Assembly (NCBI GenBank): GCA_008692225.1
Contig: VICG01000013.1
Location: 1,674,001 to 1,738,000 of the forward strand
Direction of reading: 5' to 3'
Source of the DNA: Monilinia fructicola
Lineage: Eukaryota > Ascomycota > Leotiomycetes > Helotiales > Sclerotiniaceae
DNA length: 64,000 nt
Part shown: piece after piece, positions 12,721 to 26,186 of the stretch
How positions within the stretch are numbered: position 1 is the first letter of the stretch
Layout of the letters: each line of letters opens with the position of its first letter
Made by a program: the position numbers and the translations under genes
Notes under the pieces: model-generated
The model's input: only the letters and a program-made list of their open reading frames with translations
Databases searched by the model: none
What the model was told of the DNA's origin: nothing

Positions 12721-12960
12721 TAATCCATTTTGTTGTTGCTACTCCGTAGAGTACCTAGGTAATTGCCGAGACCAAACCGAAGAAGAAAAAAAAGTCCCCA
12801 TCCCCAATCTTTTTCTCCACTCCCTCTGCTAACTGCTCAGCGACCGACTTACTTGTTCATCCATGACTACACGTGTATAAGGTGCGGCGAACCCGAGGAA
12901 CTAAAAACTCCGTACAACTAAATAGAGTTCAAGCTACTTCAGGGCACATCTAGGTAATAT

Positions 12961-13047
12961 TTACATTCACATCTACATTCACATTCACATTCACATTCAC
13001 GTTTACATTCACATTTACATTTACATTCACATTTAATTACATTTACA
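12961..13047. repeat. ACATTC/ACATTT hexamer repeat
   Basis: About 13 imperfect tandem copies of ACATTC with ACATTT and ACGTTT variants lie 240-320 bp upstream of the RasGAP start codon. Confidence 0.85.
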
Positions 13048-13283
13048 GAGCCCTGAGATCTCTAAATCGAGTGTCATGCCCGTGGTGCTTATCCAATTTG
13101 ATCGCTGCGAAACTGCTTCCTTTCCTCCGGTCTAGGTAAAAGAGAGAACGAATTGACTAAGTATACATATCAGCTCTACTGAGCTTCTAGGGCGAAGGAC
13201 GAAACCCGCATACTTGAGGCGCATGTCGGACAATCACCAATAAGTGGTCTGGCGTAGTTGCCAACGCCGCCCGCAAACAAGTC

Positions 13284-16200
13284 ATGAGTGATAGTTCATC
13301 TCTAGTTATTACCTTGGTGGAGAGGCTGATTACAAAAGTATATCTCCCAATTCGCAATCGCCTTCTTTTACGTTCCGCGAATGAGCTAACATACCATTTA
13401 CACGCAGCTCCCCCACAGAACGGGCGCCGAAGTATACGACCTCAATCGCGATGAAATTGCCCTCTTGAGCCGCGCCACCCTTGTCGATATCAGTAAATCC
13501 TCGATAGCGGTCGTCGCCGAAGCCCTGGTGCAACTACTCGAAGATCTTGCAAAACCATACAAAACAATATCAGCGCATCCATTGCACGTCTTGCACTCGG
13601 AATTCTACGTACTTGAGCTATTGGCGGAATGCTGCACAACGCACTGGGAAAGCATCAATGCTTCAGAAAATACTAGCGATGACGAAGATCTGGTCTCTCA
13701 GGGCTACAAATCTTACGATAGCATCAAGCCCGAAGGACGGCGGGCATCCAGAAACAAACTTTTGGCGCGCGATAACCCACCAGAGGCTTTAGACGACGAT
13801 TTGGCAAAAAGATTAATAGATGTAATCAAGTTATTCTCGAACCCTATACCCGACGGCTATGTACTTCCGGCGTCTAATATTTTAGACGATGTTTTTGGAT
13901 CACCCCCGGCACATGATCCATCAGGTTTGAACGCCACGAATGGTACAAATAGTCAACAAAATGGAACTGAGGCTGCCATATTGATACATGAGCATTCAGA
14001 TGCTACCGAGGCATGTATAAGGAAAGTTGTTGAGTTTGTTTCCTTCTCCAACTGGCCCCGGACTCTAGAGTATTTACGGGGCTCCCTCCGTGGATTACTG
14101 GCAGCCCAAACCTCGAATGGAAATCAAGCACAGAACGCGGTTGGAGTCGACGATGAAGGGCTCGTCACGGTACGCTTGATTCCGTCCTTTTGGGTTGACA
14201 GTCGAAAATTGGGGGTAATTATACAAGAATTATGTGGCAGCTTCTTGCACTTGCGTAAGGCCTTTCAGACTATTGTGGCAGTAGTGGTACCTCAACTAAT
14301 CGCCCGATGGCTGGAGCGAAACCCCGAAGAATTCATTGAGCTACACACAATGCATAAAAGGTTAGATGGTGGAGCGGAAACGCTCTTTGACATGACAAAC
14401 ACAATGATAGATGCGGGGAGACGAAAAACATTATTATTTCCATTTCAAACGTCTTTGCTCTTCCTTCTACCAGACGTCTTTGAAGTCGCTAGCAACATGA
14501 GAGATATTAAAAGTAGCAGTATCTCCAAAAAGGTATCCTTTTTGGAAATGCTGAGAAAGGCCTTGAGAAACCGAAATGAAGCGGCCATTTATTGTTTGAC
14601 CTCCGTCTTGCGAGTTGCAAGGCATTTTCCCCTCGATAGTGACTCGGCACTTCTGAGCTATGCCCTAGATGTCCAAGAAGAAGTGCGTGAAGCAGTATTC
14701 AGGAGACATACCGTGGGTGCAGAAAACACCACCATAGACTCTGGTTTAATGACAGCAGCATTTGTCAGTTTGGCGCATCTGAATTTTAGAACTTGCGTTG
14801 ATAGTTTAGCACCGTTCTGTCTTGCTCCCAATTCATCTCCAGATTTTAAACTTGCGGCCTTGAGAGCATGCACGCACTTCGCCAAGCAATCTAATGCCAG
14901 TGACTACCGGCCGTTATTTGACAAGGTCTCGGAGTTTATTCGCACTTATATGAAGGTATGGCGCAATCATAATGGTCAAGGTGCGTTGCTAATTCGGCAG
15001 AAGGGAACGACACTGAGGTTCAGAGACTCGTACCCACCCGAACATATGGCCTCGAATCGACAAACCAAATTCGCTTCGTCAGGGGAACTGGTGCATAGCA
15101 TGCTAGTATTCCTGGACGTACATCCTATGGCCATATTTGTTGGCCTGGACATGACATCCCATCACAGTGAAACCACTTTCGAGGACATCTACGCTGCCTT
15201 CATGGCCTTTCTAAGCTCTGATGATGAGAGAATTCGACATCTCACGAGTGAAGTTTGTCGCAAATCATTAACGGTAGCCACGTTATCGGCATGGGAAAAC
15301 AAGGATTTTTACTTCTCCACCAATGTGAAGTATAATTTCTGGGAATCAACGTAAGCACTTGGGCATTATCGCCAATCACGTTACGCAACTTGCTAACGAA
15401 TATCTCGATAGCTCCGTCATACTGAGCTCCATCTCAAGTAAGATCATCAACCAAACTGTTGACGAACCTTCCACTCTTGGCTTTGTAAATAGCTACTTGC
15501 AGGCAAGGCTCGATTTATTGAAAAAGATTCAAGTAAGTGATATCCATGCGATTGATTCATGAAGGTCCCTCTCTCAAACGCTCAAATGCCTCAAGAGGTT
15601 ATGCGATCAGTCATGCAATGTCAGATGTACCTTCAATCACAACTACTCACGTGTGATAGGACTTGACTGAATTAGAAGAAGATATAACGGAACGGTTGGC
15701 GGCATATTCGATGATGGAAACATCATTTTTGGTTACTCTTTGCTCGTCGGACATAACAATCTGTCAAGTAGTTGCATCGAGCATCTCTTTATTCGCAGAA
15801 GAGATTCGTCTTGTTGAGTCTGCGCCAGACTTTACCAAATTTTCCCTGGCATGTGCTCGTAATATGGAGGTTTACCAAGAGCTTTCGTCAAAAGACTTCC
15901 GATTTACAGGTTTAGTTGCCTTTCAAAAGCGGGCGAGAGGTCTGTTACGTAAAATGCAACACCCTACTGCAGGAATCATATCTGCATGGGAAACTATTTT
16001 TGATCGGTGGGTTCGATTATCCAAGCAACTTTGTGCGCGCCCTGAAGTTCTCGATGAACGGTCTTTCGGAGAGTGGCGAAATTGTTCTGGATTTCTCGCT
16101 TCTCTTGGTGGCATTTGTATTGCAGGCCAGCCTTTTCTTTCCGCCCCTGACGATCAAGCACTTGCCAGTTTGCGATGGATTGATAAGGCTACTAACAACG

Positions 16201-19200
16201 GCTACGACGACACTTTGCTTAGTCGATACATGCGACAGAGTGTCCAATTGTTAGCTAGCAGCAGTATCAGGATACGTGAAGGCACTCGGGATGCTCTCTC
16301 AAGTGATCTCGCCAAGGCACTACACATGCCTCTATTTGAAGCTCTCCAAACAGAACTTGATGTTTTGTTTGATAGCCCACGGAGCAATTGCAATCCCTGT
16401 GGAATCACGAATCATCTTTGCAGAGCAGACAGCAGCGCTCTTGAAGAGTATCGTTGAAAAGCTTGGAAGCCCAGCTGAATTAGGCGCAGGTATGTCGGTT
16501 GACATTGGTGCCTTGGCACTCAACTTTGCGAAATTCTTGAATGCCTCAGCAGAGGGAGCAAGCGCGTTACGGGTCAAGATCAAGATTTGTCAATTATGTG
16601 AAACTCTCACCCAAAAGAAAGAGCTTTTGAATCTGAGGCATGATGTGCGCATTCGTAATCAGCTGTTAGAGGTAATTTTTGGGTGGATCGCTCGTCCAGG
16701 AACGCCAAATGCCGATACCGGTGTTCACATTGCCGGCACTCGTGTTGATGAGCTTCTCCGCCTCCAGAAAGACCTTGACCGAGCTTCTCTGAAGGCACTA
16801 GCAGAATTAACTTATCGCCTTCCTTTGCAACCAGCCGAAGGCCAGTCCGATGCAGATACAAGTGACTTGAAGTCACAGATGTTTCATACATATTTCAACA
16901 GGTTCTTGTCTCTCCTCAATTACGAAACGGCTGAAATAGGCAGGAATGAGGTCCGGTTAACATCTGCTGGGAGCGATGATTCTATGAGCAGTCCAGAACT
17001 TGCCATTTCCGCACTCTCTAACCTCTTGAGTGCAAATATTGATGTTGGACTCAAACATTCCTTGGGCATTGGGTATCATGAAGATCTTGAAGTGAGAACA
17101 GCCTTCGTCAAAGTTCTTTGCAACATTCTCATACAGGGTACCGAATTCAACAACTTGTCCGATGCAGCTGTAAATCAAAAGTACGATGAGCTTCTTGAAG
17201 TTAGTGTTAAGAACTCTCCCCCCCAGTTGATCCATCGCTAATGATAAGTGCTAACAGCTGCTTGTTAACGATATGACCCTCACCATTGCACTTTGCGATG
17301 CCTGCCCAAGTACAGAGGTAGATGAGATGACCATTTCACTTCTAAATATCTTTGACTCCCGTGGCATGGGTTTTGCGTTACTTGAAGCACTCATCGAGCA
17401 TGAGGTTGAGGCAACTGGTAGGTCAAGCACCTTGTATATGAATCTCCATCCAAATGCTAATATTACTTAGAAAATGAGGCTGAACTTTTTGAGAAGAAAC
17501 TGCGTTGCTACCAAGCTGCTATCTGTCTATGCCAAATGGAAGGGTGCTACATATCTGAAAGCGACATTACAGAAGGTCTTGGAGCGCCTTGTTCTCACCT
17601 CAAAAGACCTTGACCTTGAACTTGATCCTGCCAGAACAACTTCCCCCGAAGAATTGCAGAAGAACGCTCTTCAGCTTCGCGTAGTCACAAAAGTCTTCAT
17701 TGATGATATATGCAACTCTGCCGCGCGTATCCCGGTGTCTTTTCGAAAGATCTGCAGTATTGTAAGTCACGTTATGCTCTGCCCTCCTGTCGCACTATTG
17801 ACCTCGTTAAGATTTCCTCTTGCGTAATGAGACGATTTCCTGATGCTAAATTCACGGCTGTCGGCGCCTTTATATTCCTACGATTTTTCTGTCCAGCGAT
17901 TGTTGCTCCTGACGCAGAAGGCCTGATAGCGTCTCCTCCATCGAAAGAGATGCGCCGAGGTCTTCTTCTCATCGCGAAAGTGGTTCAGAACTTAGCGAAC
18001 AATGTTCTTTTCGGGGCCAAGGAGCCTTACATGTACCCTTTGAATGACTTCTTGACGCAAAATATATATCGCGTAACCACGTTTCTACGGGAGATATCTG
18101 TACGTTCACCTGACATATGTATAAGAAGAAAGCTAACATCGAAAGGCACCTCCCAATGTCAGAGAACCTCTTGCTGAGTCCGAGTCTTTCGATTTCGGCT
18201 CCTGTGTAGCTCTACATCGGTTCTTGTATGATCATTGGGATCACGTCCGACAAAAGCTTGTACTCCGTGAACGGCAACTCTCTCTCCGATCTCCGATTGA
18301 CGGTGCTAAGAGTCATACGCCAGTTCTAGATGCTCTCCGAACACTTATCTCTAATCTTGGACCGCCGCCTATGGATGTATCCTGGAACAGGCCGGCCATT
18401 TCGCAAAACACCCCACCATCGTATTCGCGCTTCCAACATTTCATGCTTCGAAACGCCGGTCGAAGTTCGGAGGCTGTGGTATCAAATAGAGCCGTGTATG
18501 ATGGGGGCGAAAGCAAGGTAGACTCTTCTTGTCCTACTTAAAATGTCTCTTGGCTCACAGTAATAGGATGGATTATCGATGATCTGTATTATACTTCGAA
18601 ATATTGAGAATGAAGGAACAGATTTTGATCTTTTGTTATATGTATACTTGAAGGTTAGCAACCCCCATACGTCTCGAATGAGTTCGTAACTGAATTTTTC
18701 AGATTGCAAGCCGAATGTGGCACAAGCCATTCGGTATATTGATCGATGCAACCTGTTACAACGGTCAAAACGAGCCTCAAGATGCCCTTTTTCGAAAACT
18801 TGATTTACTTACGCCATCCGAGCTTACAAAGCAGCTATCCAGGGTATATGTCTACAACATGAATAGTGCATTTAGGTGAGTCTCAGGCAGTAGCAGGGGA
18901 AAATAGTGCTAACGCAAGAGTAGAAAATGTTTCCGACGCATTCTTCGGCTATCTGCAAAGAGTGACAATAGCGCATTCCATCCGAAGAACGTGGACTACC
19001 ACCTGATTGGTAGTCTTCAAGACTTGCAGTCTCATTTCCACCTCACGCAGCTCCACTTGCCCAAGGAGACGATCAGCGTTGTCACAGACACGAGATACGT
19101 GTTTCAACCCATCATCAGGTTGTCTAAAACAAAAGGTAAAGTCGAAGTAGTCATCAAAATTGGCAGTCAATTCGTTCAAGTGACCACGACAAAGAAACAA

Positions 19201-21873
19201 GAAGTTGTTCCAGGTCTTAGACTACATGCAACAGTCAATGATATCTTCCGCTTAACAGAAGTCGATGAAGCACCCACCTCGATACAGACCGAGGATGATT
19301 CTGCATTTGGTCTACGGACTGATAACGGCAAGATTGTAATGTATTTCACCAGTCCAAGAAAGGGCGATGTTTTACAAGCTATTCGCAGTGCCAAGACTAG
19401 GAACGGAAAAGAATTGAGAACCTTGAAGTCATTTGAGAGATTGGTCAGACCGCAAGATGTACCCGGCACACTTCTGAATATTGCGCTCACTAACATGGCG
19501 AGTCCTGATGCGGTACTACGGCTTGCCTCATATAATTTACTGTGTGCTCTGTGCCGAGCCTTTAAGTTTGCAGCTGACTCCAAATTCATGAGTACGAAAG
19601 GTATGAACCAAACTTTCCCAACATACATTTGAAGTTTCCTAACGAGGCTCAGAATTATGTGTTCCTTTAAATCCATCACAATTTATCGTTGATATTAGTG
19701 CGCAGTTGGCTCGTTCTGAGCCTCAGCTGACGGGAGATTTTCTCAATGAATTTTTTGTTGGTTGGGAAAGCTTTCCATATGCGCAGAGACCGTTGAGCTT
19801 AGCATACATGGCGCCTTGGCTCCCGAGTCTGAGAACTCATCTCATACCGAATGAAGCGGATAGTGATAAGGGCAGAGACAAAGTTGCTGTTATTTTCAGA
19901 AAGCTTATTGAGGTTGCCATATCTGATGTTGTTCTTAGTACTACCCTGGAACAAAGCATCTGGCCCGCGATCTGCAAGGATGAAGTTTTTATGGATATAT
20001 TCTTGGATGAGATTCTGAAGCCAGCTCTTACTTTTGGTATAGATGATGAACGGACTGAGATTCTTGGTTCCATTCTTGCCTCACTCGGTACGATTACAAT
20101 TCGGGGCAAATTAATCTCAAGGCTTCGCAAGGCTCTCAATCGCACTTCACTTCGCCCAACAAGGCATCTTCACGAAAATACTGTTTGGGGTGAGATTTGT
20201 GTTCTTTTAAGACTCACCTTGTCCGTTTCATTCGATAGTGGCGTCCAGTCCCAATTATACCTTCCTGAAGTCTTTCATCTTGTCACCATGCTAGCTAATA
20301 CAGGATCGTCGGATCTGAGATTGATCGTTCATCGCTTGCTTGTCAACACTATTCATGCTATGTGTACCACATTTGCATTGGAGGAAAGTAAGCTTGCTAA
20401 ATTGAAGGTTTTGTTATCATCAATCTCGGCGCCTCGACAAGAATCTCTGTTTAGCGTGGCATCACGAGATGGTGCTTCTCTTCCCTCATCCCAAGACTCG
20501 GGACCTTCAGCATTATTAGCCACGGAGTCTCTTGCAAACCTTCTGTCCGATATAAGTATCGTAGCGTCTCCGACTGTTGATTTGTCAAACACGTGGCGTG
20601 CCAGGTGGATGAGCTTGGTTGCGAGCACGGCCTTCCAAAGCAATCCAGCAATTCAGCCCAGAGCTTTTACCGTAATGGGTTGTTTGGCTCGGGAAGATGT
20701 AGATGATGATCTACTTTATCAAGTGCTCGTAGCACTCAGAAGTAGCATCGGTCGGTATATGGACGATAGTGATAGTGAGATGATGGTTGCTATTGTTACA
20801 GCTCTAACCAAGATGATGGATAAACTACCCTCGGCGTCACGTTATGGAACTCAGCTGTTCTGGCTTGCGCTTTCTCTGGTTAGATTGGTCCCCATTGGAC
20901 TTTTCAACTGCGCGGCGATGTTCCTCGAGGCCGTCCTACTCAATATTAGCGCCTCTGGAGAATTACGCAATGGGCGCATGATTTCAACATTGCTACAAGG
21001 CCGAACACCACTTGATGAAGCAGCAATACAACTTGATGAGATATATGGGATTCATTTCACCGCAGAAAACTTCCATTTTGCAGTATCAGCTTGCATGGTC
21101 AAAGGCATGACCGATTCGTTGACAAGATCTACTGCTATGCGAGTTGTGTCGACATTCCTCGACACCACTACTGCAAATGCGCCTGAAGGGGTGTCATTTT
21201 CACAAGATGCCAGTCGCATGCCATATCTTGGTCTCCTACTTGGCCGATCCCTTAATCCAGAAGATGCAGGGCATAGTCTATGGCTTGCTAATGTTACACA
21301 AGGAGATCGTACCCCATATTCAGCGTGCGATATGGATAGTATAATGCAAAACGCAGGGCTCAATGAGAAAGAATTACTGCTCACATGCGCTATTGGTCTA
21401 GTCGACTTTCATTATCTAGATGATACAATACAAAACCGTGCATTCCAATGGCTCAATAAACTTGCCATATCGTCATCAAATGTCATGTTACGCCTGTAAG
21501 TTTCCCCTTCAATGTCCCGTCAGATAAATACTAATAGCAGCTTTGAGTAGCACTGGTCCAATCACCAACATACTAGATGATGTTCTTATGTCCTGCCAAA
21601 ATTCGGTAACACTTGAATCGGCACACCAATTACTACGCACAATCACCTCAAATCCTCAGTTCTCCGCTGCGATGGAGAACACAGATGTATTGGATAGAGT
21701 ATTGAGTAGTATAGGTTTTGGAGGTTTGTGGAAGAACTCGACCTACCAGGGCCATCATGAGGTTGCTAGAGAATGTACGGCTTTGACTGATAAGCTTATT
21801 GAGGTATGCACTATTCATGATTTCTGTTTTGAATGTTGAGTCTGACTTTGGTTTGCAGCTTATCATTGCATAA
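13284..21873 (+). CDS. Neurofibromin/IRA-type Ras GTPase-activating protein
   Basis: Negative regulator of Ras signalling at the membrane; about 2,605 aa. Exons: 13284-13337, 13408-15350, 15412-15532, 15660-17199, 17258-17417, 17471-17761, 17812-18099, 18146-18517, 18567-18653, 18703-18875, 18924-19600, 19653-21495, 21548-21803 and 21859-21873. The start MSDSSSLVITLVERLITK joins LPHRTGAEVYDLNRDE. The RasGAP domain (about residues 1230-1465) has the arginine-finger region RRNCVATKLLSVYAKWKG and the signature FIFLRFFCPAIVAPDAEG. A Sec14/CRAL-TRIO-like segment (IASRMWHKPFGILIDATC) and a neurofibromin PH-like region follow. The C-terminal half is a long helical repeat. Two extra bases break the frame, near 16374 and in T5 at 17486-17490; the corrected total is exactly 2,606 codons. 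The acceptor at 21547 (TTTGAG) is chosen because the AG at 21539-21540 gives a stop. Yeast IRA1/IRA2 are the counterparts. Confidence 0.93.
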
Positions 21874-22735
21874 GGGGTTTGTCCATGTCGAAGAAATGTT
21901 TTGTGGGGAAGACGGGGTGAGGTGGTTGTGATGTTAAAGGACAGGTGATCTTAGAGGACAGTAAAAGAAGCGAAATTCGGAATGAAATATGACTTATGAT
22001 AGGATAAAACCTTCCTTTGATTTTTTTAGCGTTAGCTTCAGGATAAATGATACCCTGTTCATACATATCCATGCTCTGAGCTATAGTTCAGCGAGACTGG
22101 AAATTCTTGAAGAGATACACTGCGGTGCATGCTGGAAATTCAACCACAACAATTTTGTGATTAAGTGGTTGCAAACCTCTCAACATTCACCTGATACTTG
22201 GTGACTACAGAATTACCTGCTCTCTGATATCTGGAGCGAAATACCAAGGAATTTCAGCTCCCCATTCCTGCATTGCTGCACCGTACCACAAGTGTCTACA
22301 GTCTATCTGCATACTACTGCAGTCGTATATTGAGTTGTACCAATATCCTTGGTTTGCATTGTGCAGGACAAGGATCCATTCTGCATAGTGCTCATCTTCA
22401 CTGACCAATGATGACTCAGCACCCAACACCAAGATAGATCGATGAGTTTGCCTGATGGCACTAAAATATTTGGATAGGACAGTTGTGATTGATTATGATT
22501 CTTTTCTACATTTTATGGTACTAATGATATTAGTTTCGGGATACTCCGCTTCTCTTACTTTTGGTAAGCTAAATACCCTGCTATCACCAACCCTTTAAAG
22601 CCTAAAGCTAGGCGTAATAGAACTTTCCACATATTAAGGCAAGTCGTGGAAGCATCTCAGTATTAATAGTACAAATCGCTCTTATTCCAAATTCAAATAC
22701 CCGTCAAGGCTTTCAGAGTAAACTTTGCTCGTCTC
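21874..22735. other. Intergenic region without a supported gene
   Basis: Sequence between the RasGAP stop and the aldo-keto reductase start. Only short spurious frames occur. No repeat or RNA gene is recognised; the right part should contain the aldo-keto reductase promoter. Confidence 0.5.
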
Positions 22736-23752
22736 ATGAAGATAACATTCGAATTGGAGTGTCACGAAGCATCGAACCATCCAAAATCCCTAGAATGGAG
22801 CCCCAAGAATCGTATAGGCCTTCCTATGGTAACAAATTGATCCTTACATATATACTGAACTAATGTGTCGTGTAGTTTGCCTATGGTACAGGGTCTGCTT
22901 TGATGAAACCAGATAGCGATGGGGAGTTAGATCGAAATGTCATTGAACAGATAAAAACTGCTATAAATTTGGGATTTATACATCTTGATACCGCTCAGGC
23001 ATATCATACGGAGCGTGAGCTAGGCATTGCGATCCAAGAGAGTTTGATATCACGAGAAAGGCTATTTGTTACGACAAAGACGCTTGGTTATGGCTCAATA
23101 TCTCAAGCTCTGGACTCGAGCTTGAAGAAGTTGCAACTAGACTATGTGGACCTGTGAGTTAAAAATGGAAGTTCATTGTGATTCTTGAGCAATCTAACAC
23201 AATTGCAGCTATCTACTTCATACACCATGGATTGAGACACACAAGACTCTGCAAGAAGCTTGGTCAGAAATGGAAGCAGTGAAGGCATCTGGAAAGGCGA
23301 AATTGATAGGAGTCTCCAATTTTGTTGTGACTGACCTTGAAAAGATTCTCGATGCTTCCCTTGAGGTTCCAGCTGTTAATCAAATTGAATACAGCATCTA
23401 CCTCCAGCGCAAAGAACTCTACAGTTTCTGTCAGAAGCACCAGATTGTCCTGCAGGCATTCGCGCCACTTTCACCTTGTACTGTGTCTGCTGGGGGCCCG
23501 GTTGATACTCTTCTATCCTCACTTTCTACGAAATATGCGACTACTGAGGCTGGTATCTGTTTAAGATGGTGTATAGATATGGGCGTAGGTGTTGTGACCA
23601 CAAGTCATGATGAGAATAGACTGAAAGAGTACTTGCGGATTTTTGAATTTCGTCTGACGCCCGAGGAAGTTGAAGAATTGTCTCGTGTGGGTGCAGAGAA
23701 ACATTTCAGAAAATACTTCCCTCACCGCTTTGCCGCTGATGATAGATCGTAA
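22736..23752 (+). CDS. Aldo-keto reductase
   Basis: NAD(P)H-dependent carbonyl reductase, 304 aa, cytosolic. Exons 22736-22828, 22876-23153 and 23209-23752 fit without any correction. The start was chosen because it gives RIGLPMFAYGTGSALMKP across the first splice, the usual beta-strand opening of the AKR barrel; the ATG at 22795 is out of frame with it. The catalytic tetrad is visible: Asp and Tyr in HLDTAQAYHTE, Lys in VTTKTLGYG and His in YLLHTPW. Later KLIGVSNF and QIEYSIYLQRKEL are typical of AKR families 3-5. It is the first gene of the putative metabolite block and converges with the FAD oxidase (74 bp between stops). The substrate is unknown. Confidence 0.93.
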
Positions 23753-23826
23753 TTTAGACCTGTTATCATGCAAGCACCATGCTGCAATTCTTAATCTTAG
23801 GGCTATATGTGTCACTCTTCGAATAG

Positions 23827-25640
23827 CTATCTTATTTTACAAAGGCTTCCATTTTCTGAGACCACCCATGAGTCGCTTCCCACGGCAGTCAAGGCATAGA
23901 ACAAGTCATGAGGATCGTACTTCTGTTTTATGCTTTTTAATGCTTCATAGTTCTCACCATAAAACACATGCTGCCACTTAGGTTCTCGAAAGTCTCCTTC
24001 GCTAAGGTATGCACCGCCCCCAGGCACGAGCTTTTCTATCTGTGGAATTACGTCGTATGTAACCAAATTTTGATTTGCAATGTTGAGCTCGGGGTCGTTG
24101 TTGCTCCAGTATGTACCAACCACTGCGTCAAAAAGAACTTGGCGCCATTGCGGATGTGCCGAATTGGCAATGTGGCCTTCCTTCTGAGAAGCGTTCAGAG
24201 CTATCCCTGATATAGCTCCCACTTTGTTCGATATATTGCGTACAGCATTCATCAGATTCTGGATGCCATTACTTGACTCTACAAGAGAGCGTGGAATGAA
24301 GCGTCCTCCGATCTGGATATCATTTACGGGATTCGGAGGATCCATCGCTTTAAAAAGCGTCCAAAAACGTAGGAAAATCCCCGACAAAATATGCTTCAAA
24401 GAAATTGTTAGTGATGTATCTGTAGTTTTATCAACGCAATAAACATACTATAGTTGACATGATTCTCCTTCAGCTTCATGATAGTAGGGCGCATGATATC
24501 ATTCAATACCGAACTATCGAGTCCAATCCCCGAAGCAGGTGTCATTGCAAAAGACGAGTTTGTCATCAGCCAAACGCTAACAGCCCCCGCGTCAACCAAA
24601 GTGGGAAGAGTTCCAATGAAAGTCTCGATTACTTCGAAGAAGGCATCTTGTGATATACCAGCGTTAGTGAAAGTAAGATTTGCGGCCGCAGTTTGTTCGT
24701 CCGGATGTGCCCTGCTTGTCATAGATAGAACCACTCCATAAGTTCCTCCGCCGCCACCAGAAAGAGCCCAGTATAAGTCCTGATTCTCGACCGGTGAAGC
24801 AACAACAACATCTCCATTTGCAGTAACAACTTCCCATTCTAGGACTTGATCTGCTGCAAGGCCATACCTAGACACTAATTGACCATGTCCACCTCCTTGA
24901 GTATACCCACCAGCGAGACCAACCGTTCCATCGTTTCCCCCAACAATGACCAGACCTTGGGCATTTGCTGCAGTCAAAGCCTCAATAACGCTAACGCCTG
25001 CACCAACTTTGATCGCCTTTCCGGTGTAGTAATTTGATTTATAGTTCAGTATCTCGATACTTTTCAAGTGCTGGGTCCAGATTGCAACAGCACCAGCCCC
25101 TGTCGCCTTGCCATAATAATCATGCCCAGTATTTCTGATTGTCAACCGTATGTTGTGTTTTCTTACGAACTCAATCGTCTTTTGGTAGTCGGAAGCACCA
25201 CTTGCATTAACAGCATACTGAACGTACGTGCCCAAAATGCACCGTGACGATTTAGGAGAAAAGGGGTCACAGCTATAGTTCGCAAAAAATGGTGACATAA
25301 TTGAGGAGGAAGACTTGAGATGTGTCTCAGCCAAACTCCATTTCGCCTGAATACTAGCACAGTTCTCCTCATTGTAGGTCTCAAAGGGATCCAAGTGGCA
25401 CGAGCTTGCGAGAGGCTTTGTGGCAATGAGTTTGCCTCCTAAAGACTGATTGAAATTAGCCCAGACTTCCGGTACGGGCCAGCAATCATATCCAGGAAGA
25501 CAGCGGCAAATGGCTTGATTTTTGTAGCCAGTAGCTTCAGGTTGTGTACGGCGTGGAAGGCTAGCTGCGTTAATTACTCTGCAATCTATAGCTAAGAGGA
25601 AGAGTAGCTGACAAAATAGAAGTAAAGTGTTTTTGGCCAT
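23827..25640 (-). CDS. Secreted FAD-linked oxidase, berberine-bridge-enzyme type
   Basis: Flavoprotein oxidase of the FAD_binding_4 plus BBE family, about 585 aa. Exons 25640-24449 and 24393-23827. The ATG at 25640 places a hydrophobic signal peptide (NTLLLFCQLLFLLAIDC) at the N-terminus; an in-frame ATG 33 bp upstream is less likely. The FAD domain shows RNTGHDYYG, whose His is the probable covalent flavin site, and GGNDGTVGLAGGYTQGGGHG. No Cys follows that Gly-rich loop, so single rather than double covalent attachment is expected. The C-terminal BBE segment is YGENYEALKSIKQKYDPHDL. One extra T in the run at 24352-24356 breaks the frame in exon 2; the corrected length is exactly 586 codons. 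Such enzymes oxidise sugars, alcohols or metabolite scaffolds; the cluster setting favours the last. Confidence 0.9.
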
Positions 25641-26186
25641 AACGACAACAGAAAGTGACGTAGTGTATGTCAATATCGCGGTCAGCTTTCGAGCTTTTCA
25701 CAGTACCGGGAGGGCTTTTTATACATCTTGCGATCGACATCCAGCCAAGTAACCACGGCTATAGCCATATACTAGCAAAAACTCGGTGAGAAGCACTCCA
25801 TTTGATTCGTGGAAGCAGCTCTTAGAGGATTACCTGCATTCCTAGGGCATATGGTATTTGACTAAATATGCAGGGTAAGTGTCAAAATAAAGAGCTGTAC
25901 GCTGCAGTAAAGCAATTTAGAAATTATGTTGAATCTAGATGCCATAACAGAGAACAAACCCAATTATTACGAACTCATGCTATGGGAGCCTTGCTAATAT
26001 ACTTGTTTATGAAGATCTCCACAAATCTTTGAACCAAAATCACGAGAGACTTTCCGATTAGAGTAGATTTATTTGGTAAATTCAAGTCTCCCGTTCAATC
26101 ACAATCAGAACTTGGTTTAAAGACTTTATACTGCAGGACACTGCAAAATTTGATACGATAGAGGCTTGGAGAGATATACATAAGAG
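25641..26186. other. Intergenic region without a supported gene
   Basis: AT-rich DNA between the FAD oxidase start and the hydrolase stop, both on the minus strand. It should contain the oxidase promoter. No distinct element is recognised. Confidence 0.5.

Larger units (their letters stand above)
11143..13283. other. Simple-repeat-rich intergenic region and RasGAP promoter
   Basis: No gene is supported across 2.1 kb. The stretch contains many TACCTAGGTA/ACCTACCTAGGT motifs (about 11505, 12125, 12205, 12355, 12515, 12750), AAGGG and AGTACCCAGGAG repeats (12020-12120), a long CT-rich tract and an ACATTC repeat. The last two probably belong to the promoter or 5' leader of the RasGAP gene. Confidence 0.6.

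Noticed and set aside
15601..15660. Retained intron as extra coding sequence of the RasGAP
   Set aside because: The segment contains in-frame stops and is bounded by good GTAAGT and TAG splice sites.
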